NCBI RefSeq assembly: GCF_901709675.1
Contig: NC_051090.1
Coordinates: 2,105,342-2,169,341 of the forward strand
Length of the DNA: 64,000 bases
Direction: 5' to 3'
From: Syngnathus acus
Taxonomy: Eukaryota > Chordata > Actinopteri > Syngnathiformes > Syngnathidae
The position numbers were made by a program, and so were the translations under genes. Below the pieces are notes generated by a model. The model worked only from the letters and a program-made list of their open reading frames with translations. It did not search any database and was not told where the DNA came from. Positions 50,701 through 62,799 of the stretch are shown piece after piece. Each line of letters starts with the position of its first letter. Within the stretch, counting starts at the first letter, position 1.

Positions 50701-53700
50701 ATTTTTTGAGTGAACAGGTTCGGTTAGGGAAACAAAGCTTTACCTTATAATGACGCAATAAAAAAAGAAAAGTCTTTCTTCACTAATGAGCGGTGCTCTG
50801 TGAAGGTTCTACACGGACGAGTGGGGTCCCAAGGACTGGTGTTCATCCAGGTTCAACCATGTGATGAAGCTGAGGCAGGCGGCGCTCAAGGCGGCCAGGG
50901 AACGATGGGCTGACTTTATACTGGTATGTGAAAGACTCGTGCCCGAAAAATATTTGATTTGCTGTCAGTGTGGGAAAACGGTTGCATCCACTGGCAACCG
51001 GCATGACAGCTCATGGGCGCAGTAGAAGCTTGAGCCAGCTCTTCATTGAATCATTTGTCCAATCAATCTTCCCCATTGAAATAATTTGCTTCCATCCCTC
51101 CTTAAATGAAAATCTTTTTTTTGTAGTTTGTCGACAGTGACAACCTTCTCACCAACCCGCGTGTGCTCAACCTGCTTATCGCCGAGAACTTGACCGTGGT
51201 CGCCCCCATGATGGAGTCCCGCTCCTTGTACTCCAACTACTGGTGCGCCATGACCCCACAGGTACGTCCGTCCATCCATCCATGGACAAATAAATAAATA
51301 TGGAGATGGATGAATAAATAAATATGATATTTTTGGTCTGTTCATTTATTTATTTTTAAATGTATTTATTTGTATGTATTTTTACATTATTTATTTTTAA
51401 ATGTATTTATTTATTCATTTATCCATCCACACAAAAATAAATACAACAATCACCACACTGTGGTGTCTTTCAGGGCTATTACAAGAGGACCCCAGACTAC
51501 CAGCCCATCCGTGAGTGGAAGCGTCTGGGCTGCTTCCCGGTCCCCATGGTGCACAGCACCTTCCTGTTGGACCTGAGACGGGAGTCCAGCCGAGATCTGG
51601 CCTTCTACCCGCCTCACCCCGACTACAGCTGGTCCTTCGATGACATCATGGTGTTTGCATTCTCCGCACGTCAAGCGGGTGAGTTGGAAGCTCCAGGCAA
51701 ACTAGTACATTTGGACCCGGCTTGTCAGTTGTCATTAACGGCGGGCTCCGGTCAAGTAACAAAAGTTCTTAAACGGGAGTACAGCCGTCAACACTCAGCT
51801 GCTTTTCTTTGTGTGTTTGTTGTGTTCCTAACAAAGACGACTTTGTAGCAAAAGTAAAAGCAGATCCATGAGCAAAAGCATGTGTGCTGATTTTTAGGTG
51901 TGTGCATATTAAATGTGCAAACACAACCTTGGAGATTTCCATTTGATACACTTGACAAGAATGTGTTGCATTTGCATGCCAGTATGTTGCATCACACATT
52001 TGCCTTGCAGGGTCACGGCGTTGTGGTGGCAATGTCAACGTGTGTGTGTGTGTGTGTCCTCCAGATGTGCAGATGCACGTGTGTAACAGAGAGCACTACG
52101 GGTTCCTTCCCGTCCCCCTCAAACAACACCAGACTGTGGAGGATGAGCGTGAGAGTTTCATCCACACCACCACGGAGGCCTTGAGTGAGTGCGCACACGC
52201 GCAGCCGACCCACGCTTTCCAGCAATCTGTCACGCCTCACGATGTCGGCTCGCCCGGTTCCCCTTGACCTCCGCTGGCGTCTCTGATTGCATCCTGTCAG
52301 CTTCATCTTGCTTCTCTGTCCGCCCTCCTCCACTCGCTGTCCTGCAGAGCCCAACTCGGAAAACTAAATCACGGCCACATTTTGACTTGCTGTTTCTCTC
52401 CTGCACAGTTGAGCACAGTCTTGAGCCTTCTGAGCATCTTCACGTTCCGCCGTCTCCGCGGGACACCATGACTTTCGATGACGTGAGTTTTTTTGTCCCT
52501 TCGAGTCTTTTCCCTGCCTGGGCACGCACAGAATGCGTCATGTGTTTCCTTTTAGATCTTCCTCGTCAACCTGAAGCGTCGGCTGGACAGAAGAAGCCGG
52601 ATGTTGAAGACCATGTCGGCGCTGGGCCTGCACGTCACGCTCTTGGACGCCGTGGACGGCAAGTAGGTCAACATCTTCGAGTTCCTTTCCCGCCACGAAG
52701 TGTTTTTGAGACCTAGCGTGACTTCTTCTCGGAACCTCTCAGAGCCCTCAACACGTCCCGGCTGCAGGCGCTGGGGATCGAAATGCTGCCCAGCTACAAG
52801 GACCCGTACTCGGGCCGGATTCTGACCCGAGGCGAGATCGGCTGCTTCCTTAGCCATCACTCCATATGGAGCCAGGTGAGAGCGAATATTTGGGGATCGG
52901 TACGGTTTCAGCAAGCCGTTTTTTTTTATCCGCAGGTGGTGGAGCGCGGCCTCCGCAAAGTTCTTGTTCTAGAGGACGACGTGAGGTTCGAGCCCCGCTT
53001 CAATCGACGACTCCAGGCCATTATGGAGGATACGGATAAAGCCCAGCTGGACTGGGACCTCATGTAAGAACACGTTAAAACGTTCTTTGACTTTTTTTCC
53101 ACTCCCTTTGGGTCATCAGTCTAGAAATGTAATTTGGGATCTTCTTTGTCAGCTACGTGGGGCGCAAGCGCATGCAAGTGAAGCAGCCCGAGCGCTCCGT
53201 GGACGGCGTCAACAACCTGGTGGAGGCCGACTACTCGTACTGGACGCTAGGCTACGCGCTGTCGCTGCAGGGAGCCACCAAGCTGCTGAACGCCAAAGGC
53301 TTCAGCAAAATGCTGCCCGTCGACGAGTTCCTGCCCGTCATGTTCAACAAACACCCCAAGTAAGTCGCTTCGACATTTTCAACTCGCAGCAGAAGTTTCT
53401 TCCGGCGTCCCTCAGGGCTCTGTCACACCTCTCATGCCCTCGCATCTTTTTTTTTCTTTCTGCACCTTCTGCACGACTCGAGAGCCCCAACAAAGGTTTG
53501 ACTTTGTGCGCTCGCCCTATGTCGCCCACTCCCCCCCCCCTCCTGCCTCGCTTGCCTCTCTTTGAGGAATGCGGGCCGCCAAGGCTCTTCCTGCTGCTCG
53601 GAGAGGGGGACAGGATTCCCATTGATAGTGGCCTGGAGGCAAGGGGGGGCGAGGGATGCGTGCTGTGTGTGTGTGTGTGTGTGTGCGTGCATGCGTGTGT

Positions 53701-54398
53701 GTGTGTTACTAATGCAAATACACAAGGATGTGTGTCCAGTGTTCCCTGTATAGATTACTCTGTAAATACACTGTGTGTATTCACAGCCATTCGCTCACTC
53801 AATAGGGAAAGAAATGGGAATGACGGGACATGTGTGTTTTAATGTATTGTAGAAATTCGTCAATGACAAACAGTTTGGTAAGTTCAAAGCACGTCCAGAC
53901 TTTTTGCTTCAATTGTTTGATTGTCGGTCTACGTGTGCTTCTGCACCATTTGTGTTCAAATATCTGTTATTTAACATCTAATGACCCTGCCGCAAGGATG
54001 CTATCCGCTAGCCTGTCTATGTCATTTCCCATGATGTGTTAGCATAAAGCTAGCAGTATGAGCATCCACCCGCCTGCCTTGTTTGTAGCCAAGCATGAAA
54101 CGTCTTGCTGTCTCTCCTCCTCAGCGTGGACTACATGTCCCACTACGAGCCGCGAGACCTGCGAGCCTTCTCGGTGGAACCGCTGCTCATCTACCCCACG
54201 CACTACACGGGCGAGCCGGGCTACATCAGCGACACCGAGACCTCCACCATCTGGGACGACGAGGCCGTGGCTACCGACTGGGACCGGCGGCTCGCCCGCA
54301 AGAGCACCCAGCAGGGCCGCATCCGGAGCGTGGCCCAGAACAGCGTCACGGGGGACTCACCGCTGCCCGCCGCCAGGACCTCGCGGGACGAACTGTGA
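47730..54398 (+). CDS. colgalt2: Procollagen galactosyltransferase 2
   Basis: Twelve coding exons join in phase: 47730-47947, 50584-50694, 50806-50923, 51127-51261, 51474-51678, 52065-52184, 52409-52482, 52556-52662, 52743-52875, 52936-53063, 53153-53359 and 54125-54398. The product is 609 residues (human 626). A signal peptide ([18 protein letters not shown]) is followed by an N-terminal GT-A-like domain. Its exon 4 has the metal-site-like FVDSDN, where I recall FIDVDN in human. The C-terminal GT25 domain shows [52 protein letters not shown] and [11 protein letters not shown]. It ends RDEL for ER retention. The enzyme adds galactose from UDP-Gal to hydroxylysine of collagens in the ER lumen. 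COLGALT1 is the close paralogue; neighbouring C1orf21 and edem3 support colgalt2. Confidence 0.96.
47952..47990. repeat. (TTA)n microsatellite
   Basis: ATT/TTA trinucleotide run with one interruption, starting five bases after the first colgalt2 donor. Confidence 0.8.
51278..51431. repeat. ATTT-rich repeat with inverted ends in a colgalt2 intron
   Basis: TCCATCCATCC and (AAAT)n on the left are mirrored by (TTTA)n and ATCCATCC on the right, so the transcript could fold into a long hairpin inside the short intron 51262-51473. Confidence 0.6.
53941..53964. repeat. Dispersed 24-bp repeat, copy 2
   Basis: Identical to 20310-20333. It lies in the last colgalt2 intron. Confidence 0.65.
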
Positions 54399-54712
54399 AG
54401 TGGTGGGAGTTTTGGAACGAGTGTGAAGGTTTTGGAAAAGACACTTGAAGTGGAGATACTGTATATTCGTAAGATGAGCAAGTGCCTTAATTTATTCCCA
54501 GCGTGCCTCTTTTGGTCATTTGTACTACCCCATTTCCTCAAATCGTGGCCGTCATCCAACTAAATTAAATACGTTCCTCAAATAGACGCTTCTTTTTTTT
54601 CTCATTTAGGGGAAAAATGAGAAACAGTAGACATTATGTACAACGACGGACATTTAAAAGTGGGCCTATTTGAAGTCAATGTCTGTTGCCTCCCCCCATG
54701 TGCAGTTGAGTA

Positions 54713-54718
54713 AATAAA
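54713..54718 (+). terminator. colgalt2 poly(A) signal
   Basis: AATAAA 315 bases past the stop codon. Confidence 0.5.
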
Positions 54719-55837
54719 AGACCACTATGGTGTTCAAGTCAGACCTCAAAAGGAAAAAAGGGTGTGTCAGCTTTTTTTTTTTTTTTAACACACATTCACG
54801 ATTGTCACATGACAATACAAAGTTAGACAAGTATAGTGGCGCTGCAGCAGGCGGGTCCTGCTTGTTAGCAGAGCATCTCTCACGCATGCAACAAGCCAAA
54901 AGCTGACATTAATTTCGGATTCGACAAGTTATGTACAACAAACACACTGGTTTCTTCTCCACGTCCAGGCTGATTTGTGCCCTTGATGAACTAATAAAAC
55001 ACCTCCCTCATTTGTGTTGTCACTCTTTCCCCCAAATATATGAAACTAATATTTTGTCAAGATTTAAGTTTATTTTAAATACAAGTGATATTAACTAATA
55101 TCATCAACCAGCTCTCATTAAGCCAAGGATATTTGGGTGTTTATTGATGTGCACAGTCAGCACAAACAAGCTACTCGAGTAGCCTACTCTTCCCATGACC
55201 TCCCGGAGAGGGGCTGCAGACAGCCTCTGGTGCCGGTGGGGTTTCACAACAATCACCGTGGGCCATAAAAAGATTTCCAACTTGAAAGGGAACGTGTGGC
55301 CTCATAATGAATTTGAGGTTAGGGTTTATGGGGGAGGACCACGTACTGTTTTACATTTCCTGTCTGCAAGAAGTTCTGACGGTGCAAATTAGGAGATAAA
55401 GCATGTGCTGGTTTAAGACTGAGAAACCTAGACGGTATTATGCTGCCATCTGCTGGTCATAAGATATATTGTGTCACTTTGGATTTACTTCCCTTCGTGT
55501 TCTTATTTTAACCAGAAGAGGACAGTATAGACTCGTGTTGAAGCAAGCAGTGCCCTTAAAACCCTCTCAATTTTCCCTCTTGACTAATTTATCTTATGTT
55601 GGAGCTGAACGTACAAAGTTAAATTAAATAGCTTCCACTTTTTTTTCGTGGAGACAATTACGTCACGATTACGTCAGGAAATTAGCAACTCCTTTTACTT
55701 AGCTCATGAGATAGAAGTAGAATTGAAAAATAACAATTTTTAAATTATTTAAACTAATAATGAATGTTGTTGTCACTGAGGGAATAATTTAAAAGACTAG
55801 GGGCACATTTAAATCGTCAAGCTGAACACTGGTGGTA
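54719..55837. other. Intergenic sequence, no gene recognised
   Basis: AT-rich sequence with no coding potential I can defend. Confidence 0.4.
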
Positions 55838-55862
55838 ATTACGTCACGCAATCCCGGAAGTT
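55838..55862 (+). promoter_or_regulatory. CRE-like and ETS-like sites before an unidentified gene
   Basis: ATTACGTCA (about 55839-55847) and CCCGGAAGT (about 55854-55862) lie within 45 bases of the ATG at 55881. The same pairing is seen at 1857-1885. Confidence 0.4.
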
Positions 55863-55880
55863 AGTTCCACTTCATCTAGC

Positions 55881-57948
55881 ATGCGCAGAAGTACAAGAAA
55901 ATGGTAAGAATAAGTAAAAATGTAATGAAATGGAGCTAAATTCTGCTTAATAGAGAGAAGAACTTCCAATTGAAGGTACCCGTCGTACGCTCCAGCCTGG
56001 AACACGGTTGGGAAATGTTTATTGAACTAATTGTTCATTTGTGGTCGATTGGGCCCCCCCACATTCGCACGTGCCCTTTTTATTTTTATAATCAAACGCA
56101 TTACTCCTATAAAACCAGAAATTTACACTTCATGACGACCTCAATATAATTTCATTTCATTCATTTGATAATTTTGTGCTTAAAAATTAATGACTAATAA
56201 AGCTGACTTTGACTTTGACTTTGACTAACAGATATATATTGATTTTGAAAAAAATCCAGCGTAAATCCGGGTGTGTCTCATTTGCAACTTATAAAAATAG
56301 CTGTCATTAGTTCACTTTAACTTTTAACAACCACTCAGCGTGGTGAAAACATCAGACATTCTGGAATTTCCACCAACAACCCAGGGTAAACTTCTTCCCC
56401 ATTGTAACAGTTTCCCTTGAACCTACTTTGACAGGGTAGCTGTATAACAATTATATATTTTACGATTGGTATCATTTTTCACATTTACAGGTGACGCAAA
56501 ACTTTCCATGTGCATCTATGTTCCAGCATTCCTCATTGGATGTCAGGAAGTTGAATGTCCATCCAGTAATGTTTTCAAAGTGGCGCAGGAAGCGGAGGAA
56601 GGGGAACACTTCATCCTGGGCATTACTGGGTGAGTTGCTTTTTGTCTTCACACACACTCCGGGCTATCACGTCTCGTTACAGAGGCATTTTAATGATTGA
56701 TATGTTCCCTAAGAGCTCGTGACTCATTCCTTTTATATGTACACAAATGTATTTTAAGAAGAGATGCTTTGCATTAAGCAATTTTGTCCGATTGAGTCAG
56801 TCGTGAGTCACAAGTTGATGCCGCAGCACTGTGTGTGTGTGTGTTGGTGTTACATGTGTATGTGTTGACCCCGTGGTTGTTTATTTACTCTTAAAACAAC
56901 AGGATGCTCAGTCTGACTTTAGGAAGCAGCTTGAAAAGTGTGGTAAGCACTGTACAACATTAACTACTGATTCTACGTGCAGGGTGCGCACCAGCTCTGC
57001 TCTAATCCGAGTTTTACACATGACTTGCTCACACGCGTGCACACGCACACCCAGCAGAAATGTTACACATTGATCATGTGGGTCATTGTTTGGCCTTTGC
57101 AAGCTAAGTGTCACTTGTACTTCTACAAAGATAAAAATGATCATTTTTGTGGGGTTAATTGTGTCATTAGGAACCCTGAAATTGATTTAAAAAAAATCCA
57201 CATTCTACAACTTACACAAATTTTAAAATGAAACAAAACATTTTCCTAAAAATTATCTTCAGACCAGTACAATGAATTGAAATGCAAATGAATTCACTTG
57301 ACATAATCATTAATCTTGTATACAGTTGAAAAGCCACATTTCGATATCACTTATTTCACCAGGGAACAATTTGACCCAGCTTTGTAAAGGTTGAATTTTT
57401 GTCATTAGATTGTGTAAGTGTACTTAATGAATTTCCCCCTGTCAGTGGAAAAAGGAAAATATGCCTCGATTGTCTTGGATTCGTCGAAGCTCTGGCACAA
57501 CATCCTGCTGTCTATCTCAGCTTTCCTGTCTTGTGGTTCACGCCAGTGTTTTTGCGAAGGCTCCTCCCCCTCCTCCTCCGCTTCCCTCCCTCCCTCTCTC
57601 CTCCCCTCTGACTGGGATGAATGGTGGGGGAGGAAAAAAGGAGAGACAACAAGAGTTTTAATCACTCACGCGCTCCAGTGGTACTGGCAAGTCCGCTTCC
57701 ACGCGCAACAGGAGGGCGAGAAAAAAAATATACATTTCTTGTCGTGGACTCCATCCAGGCTGGAGTATGTGCTGGCGTCCGGAGGGCTGAAGCAAATGGT
57801 CAGCATGATCTCCCACTACCCGCTGGCCACCATCTTACCCTGGCCGCCGCTCGCCGACCTGGACTGCACTCTGCTCCTGGAGGGCGACGGAGGGGTGGCC
57901 CTGCAAAGGTACCAGGCCCGCTCCCCGGAAGGAAGCCCGCGACACTGG
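55881..57948 (+). CDS. Unidentified multi-exon gene (start and several exons)
   Basis: I do not recognise this gene. Exons 55881-55903 (MRRSTRK), 56339-56385 and 56491-56629 join perfectly in phase with GT-AG introns. They encode about 70 residues, including TSDILEFPPTTQ, GDAKLSMCIYVPAFLIGC and EEGEHFILGITG. A 40-nt exon (56903-56942) and a 503-nt open stretch (57446-57948) also have good splice sites and join to each other in one frame (SDFRKQLEKC, then VEKGKYASIVLDS). That frame is not the one left by exon 3, which ends in phase 2. Skipping the 40-nt exon would give yet another open frame (GKRKICLDCLGFVEAL). The part from 57759 (LEYVLASGGLKQMVSM to SPRHW, then GTGAGT) is GC-rich and strongly codon-like. 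I infer at least one real gene here, but the exon chain after 56629 is uncertain. Confidence 0.55.
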
Positions 57949-59151
57949 GTGAGTACTTTAGACAAGGCTATGGCTCGACTCAATGTTTGTGGAGATTCTC
58001 GATTATTCGGGTCCAACTGGGCAAATGGACTCCAAATTTCATCTAGGAGTTCATCGGGGGGGTCGTTCAGCAACTGTGGTGCAAAACAGCTGCCCAATTG
58101 TTTAGTCTGCCCTGTTCTGTGTGTTTCCATTGGAAGCAGTCGCAGGTACTCGCAGTCGTGTTTTAAAACAAGCCGGCAGATGTTGGCCTTGGCTCCATTG
58201 CTTTCTCTAGTTCAAGATTAGAAATCCTTTCACACAACAGAGCTGGCCATCACATGCCCTTCATTTCCTTCCTCTGTTTGCATCCCAAAAACACAAACCC
58301 CGACGGTGACCTCGAGTAACTCAACCGGGGAGGAGCGGCGACCTCAAGTTGACAGAGAAGTCCCCCGTGACTGCAGACTCTCAGAAATGACTCCTGATGT
58401 GTGTCACAGGCTAAATCAGAATTGTCGACGCATGTCAAGGTCTGCGTTTTATCTGAGGCCGCTCGAAGGCTTTAGCTGACAGGAAATGCCGAGCGGCCGC
58501 TAATCATATTTAGTCCGAGGCGGCTTTGGATTTGTGCACTGAAAGGTACAATCGGCGACCTTTGCGACTTTTTTTTTTCCAAAGTATGACGTCACTTGTC
58601 AGCGTATTTGCGCTCGGCGCGGACGGTCGCTAGTCCGACATCCTGGCTCTTTCCGACCATTGTTTGCCGGCCTTGGGGGAGCTTAGGGAGCGCTCGCTCT
58701 CTCGCTTGCTGCATCCATCAGCACCTTGTGACTTTTACCGTATCATAACAGCTGGAGGGCAGTAAAAGCGTTTATAAGCAGAGCTGGAGGACTCTACTAA
58801 AATGATGTAACAATAAACCCTTAAGTGTGTAAATATTGGATATGTAAACTGTAAAACCAGTTGAGAAAGTCAAGAAGGGCATTTGAAGGCCTTTGGGTGA
58901 ACTGTGTTAGTCGCCTGTTATGAAAGGATGTCAAAAAAGTTGGCGGCGGACCTGATTACTGTAATCACCGTTCCAAAAGTTCAGGTCAGAAATGATACGA
59001 GCACTGAGTTGTCTAACGTTATCAACGTGTCCGCTGATTATAACGAGACCGCCACACTATGCTGTTTTTGCAAAACGGGTCAAAATGCCGAGTCGGCAAA
59101 AGTACAGATTGTCGTCGAGTTGTTCTGTTACCAAGTTTTTTTTTTTTTCGT

Positions 59152-59186
59152 CCAATCAGATTTCAGCGTCTGTGCGTCGCCATGTC
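59152..59186. repeat. Dispersed repeat, third copy
   Basis: The sequence ccaatcagatttca followed by a diverged tail containing gccatgtcaa is related to 45699-45740. Confidence 0.5.
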
Positions 59187-62100
59187 AAACTAATCTGCCC
59201 TTTTATTTCGAATTGGATTTGAAGGCCCAGGTAGCAAGCGCTTGAAGTTCACCGAGTTCACGTGCTGACAAAGAGCTTGAACGAGTTTAAACCTCCTTGT
59301 GACAGAAGCGCAAACATCTCAGCGGTTTACCGCGCTACGTTTTACGACTTTGACCTAACAATGGACTTTTTATCCTCCTGCTCTCTTTTACTTACCGTGG
59401 CAGCAATCCAATTAAGCCGCGGGCGGATCCGTTCATTAAGCGGGAATTAAAGTACGGGCACCGGCGGCTGGATAAGTTCAGTGAACTTGGAAAAAGTCAC
59501 CAGCTAGAAAAAGGGGAAGTGGTAGTCGACGGGGAAAGCGGGCGGAAAGGACGAAGAATTTCCACAATGTGGTCTGTAACCCGAGCGTCCGTCCCATTGA
59601 CAAAACAACACACACAAAAACAAATGGGAAAGCTGATTGAGCACTCCTCCTTCCTCTTTCGTCTTTTATGAACAGAGAAGTGCCGCTCGTTCTCCGTGAC
59701 GTCTCAGTGTTTCCCTTCCCAAACTCGTTTTGATGACTTGACAACACACTTTGAACTGCAAGACGACTTCTCCTTTTTTGACATCCCGTTTCATATTTGT
59801 CCATCACGTGCCATCATTCCACAGAAAGTTTTGGTTTGTGTGTAGCAACTTAATCAAAAGAGAGTCTGTTGTCCTTCGGAACTAAAATAGATGACCTTTG
59901 ATCCACTTTAAGATGAACAAAGCTTCTTTTTACCTTCCAAAATAAGGTCCCTGCGACTCCTTTTATTCAATCAAGCACTTAAGATGCTGTTTACGCTCTC
60001 AAGCGACCCCCCCCCCGGCATGCGTCGGGTTGTCTGGCCGCCCGGGGCGCCGCACAACTCCGTGTTGTTGTCGGCCTAATTAGGTCACATAATGGGACTG
60101 GTGTGAAAAGTCAATAAGTGCGGCTATTGTCCCTTGTTGGTCCGTCCGTCCCTGCTGGAGACGCTTGAGGGGGGGACTAGCTGACTCCAAAAAAAAAAAA
60201 AAAATCATAGTAATTTAGCTGAGATGTAATGGAGGTACTTGGTGTTGGGAAAGGAGAGTTAGCAGTATTAGCCTGGACGCATGACAGGGATCAAGCTGGC
60301 ATTGCGATGTGTGTAATTGCATGAGTGTGTGTTGCGGTTGGTCGTCCAGTTCAAAATGTGAGTCACTCACCCAGTCAGCACAACACGGCGGATTTGAACA
60401 TGTCATTTTTTTTTTTTTTTGCATATTCCGGCTCGTGTTGTTCACTTTTTTGATGCGCGTGTTATGTGCGTCATTCACTTGGTTTCATTTCCTAACACAG
60501 CAACAGACTGCGGCAGTTTTTTTTTTTTTTTAATAGCTGGCTCTCTTTTGGTGTGAGTTCTCGAGTTAAAATGCACAGTTAGGTGTGACTTTGTTGGGAG
60601 CCCACTGTATTTGTGTGGCTTGATCAAAGGGCGACACCACAAGGGGGCGCAAATTTCCCATTGTTACCTGTTGCCAAAAGAAAACTATTTCATGTAGCAT
60701 TTGTTTTTTTTTTGGAGGGGGGACAGAATGGACTGGATAAACTATACACAGATTGTGCCGAGGGTGTGTGTGTTGTTTTTGTTGCATATGTGACAAGTCG
60801 AGGTTTGCGTGGGTCTCTCGGCTAACAGATGGGCCTTCTCTTATTAGCGACAGGTCAGACAGACAAGCAACCTGGTCCAGACTGACTCATTCAAGGCTTA
60901 GCCTGGCTTAGCTTGGAAGGCGGCTGGGGGGGGGGGGGATGTGTGTGTGTGTCTAATTTCGAGGCCCAACACTTGAAAGTAGAATCAGCACACAATCCAA
61001 GTCAGGAGGATTCATCCCAGTTTTTTTCACTACTGACCCGCAAAAGGAAGCTGAGGGGGGAAAAAATCTGTTATGAAGATCTCCCTACGTTAAAAAAAAA
61101 AAAGTGATTTGTCATAATTTAAGTGGTTATGAAATTCCCAAGAAACTTTCCTCCCAGCTGTGTCAGCTGTGATTCTCGTGTGGGACCCGAAAGGGGGCGG
61201 GGATTAAACCTCCAAAGTCTGGCCTTTACTGGAAGTGATGTCATCTTTGTGGAATAAGAAAGAAAAAAAGAGCGAAAGAAAGAAAGAGGGTGGACAATAG
61301 TTGTGAGTGACATCAGAGATGAGCGATGGCGAGGGGCCGCGAGCGAGCCGGCCTTTCATGTGGTCCCAACAAAAGTTCCGCTTGAACGGAGAGAGGCAAA
61401 GGCAAACGCAGCTGTGCAAGTGTTTGGCCCGTTGTCACCGCACGTCGACGCGGTCAACCAACCCTCAGCCTCACAAATCACAACTGGAGTCGTCTTAGCG
61501 CCGCTCATATGGAACAAGTTAAGCAGCCTCGCACTTTCCAGCAAGCTTGATTTCGTTGTTATGGTTGACCCCGCAGGGCCGCTAGGATTGTTGAAAGCGT
61601 TACGGTAGCTAGCGCGTCGATCGGTTTTCAACAGTTTGTGCGTCATCTTTTCATGCTTCACTACTGCTTGATATTGTGCTGCTCCTGCTGTGCATTCTTT
61701 GGCCACCAGTGGGCAGTATATACTCTTATTAATACACAAAGAAGACTGTCTCTTCAAAGCTTTGTCAGCGGCTGTACTATTAGTTCTGAGGATAAAGAAT
61801 ATATGCCTGTGAGTATTGATTTATTATGTTTGTTTTGTGTCGTCGACTGAAAATGACATCATAGTGGCGAAAACCTAAGCTTGCATTGGCACATAGATTT
61901 TAAAGAACATCTTGGTTGAACACTATCCCAGTATGAATGCTAGTTGTTAGCCTGTCAGTAGCGTTTCGCATTATGCGTTAGCGCGATGCTAGCAGACTTT
62001 GAAAAAACAAAACTGTGTTGTGACTTAAATGTGTAATTCTCTCAACTTCTGACTTGCGGCTATGAACTCTGCCTTCCACATCCATTGACACAAACCCGCT

Positions 62101-62781
62101 GCTCGGAAACCGAGGGAGGCAAAAACAAGAACAGACATTTTGACAGCAACGGGAATTTTTTTTTTTTTCTTTTTCCCAACATGACACACCAACAAAGTGA
62201 TACCGCGATCTTGTTTACCGCTAAAAGGCAAAGTAGGACTCGTCCGTGCGGGGGTGGATTGATGGAGTCATTTTTCTCCGCAAGGCTGACACGAGATTAC
62301 ATCACGCCACATGAGATGAGCCGGTCGGTGTGCGTCTTCTCAGGTTCTGCCTGTACCGTGAACTCGACCCCGAGTGGAGATAATGTCCCCTTTCAAATTA
62401 ATCTCCGACACTTTCCCTGATATACGACCATCGTCTTATCTGGGACGTAAACAACGCGGACTGCCCAAAAGTCAACTCTTGCCTCTATTTTATCATCCCT
62501 CGCCCCTCCTCCTTCTGCTTTTATGACTTTATTGGAGAGGCTCTGGACGAGCCAGTCAGGTATGAGGGAGAGGTGGCAAAAGTACTCGCACTTTGTACTA
62601 AGGTACAAATACTTAGCTTAATTCTAACACACAATGCAAAATACCATTGATGGGCTCACGAATAGATAGCACTGTTAAGTACTTTAATGAAGTATTTGTA
62701 CTTGGTTAATTCGCAGCACTGGTACGAGGACAGCAGAGTCAGGGGGTTGGAGGCAGGAAGCGGGAGATTTCCTGGAATGTA

Positions 62782-62799
62782 CCCCCCCCCCCCCCCCCC
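62782..62799. repeat. Poly-C run (18)
   Basis: An uninterrupted run of C. Confidence 0.9.

Noticed and set aside
52189-52716. 175-residue open frame across colgalt2 exons
   Set aside because: It is an out-of-frame shadow reading through introns; the real exons are defined by phase and homology.
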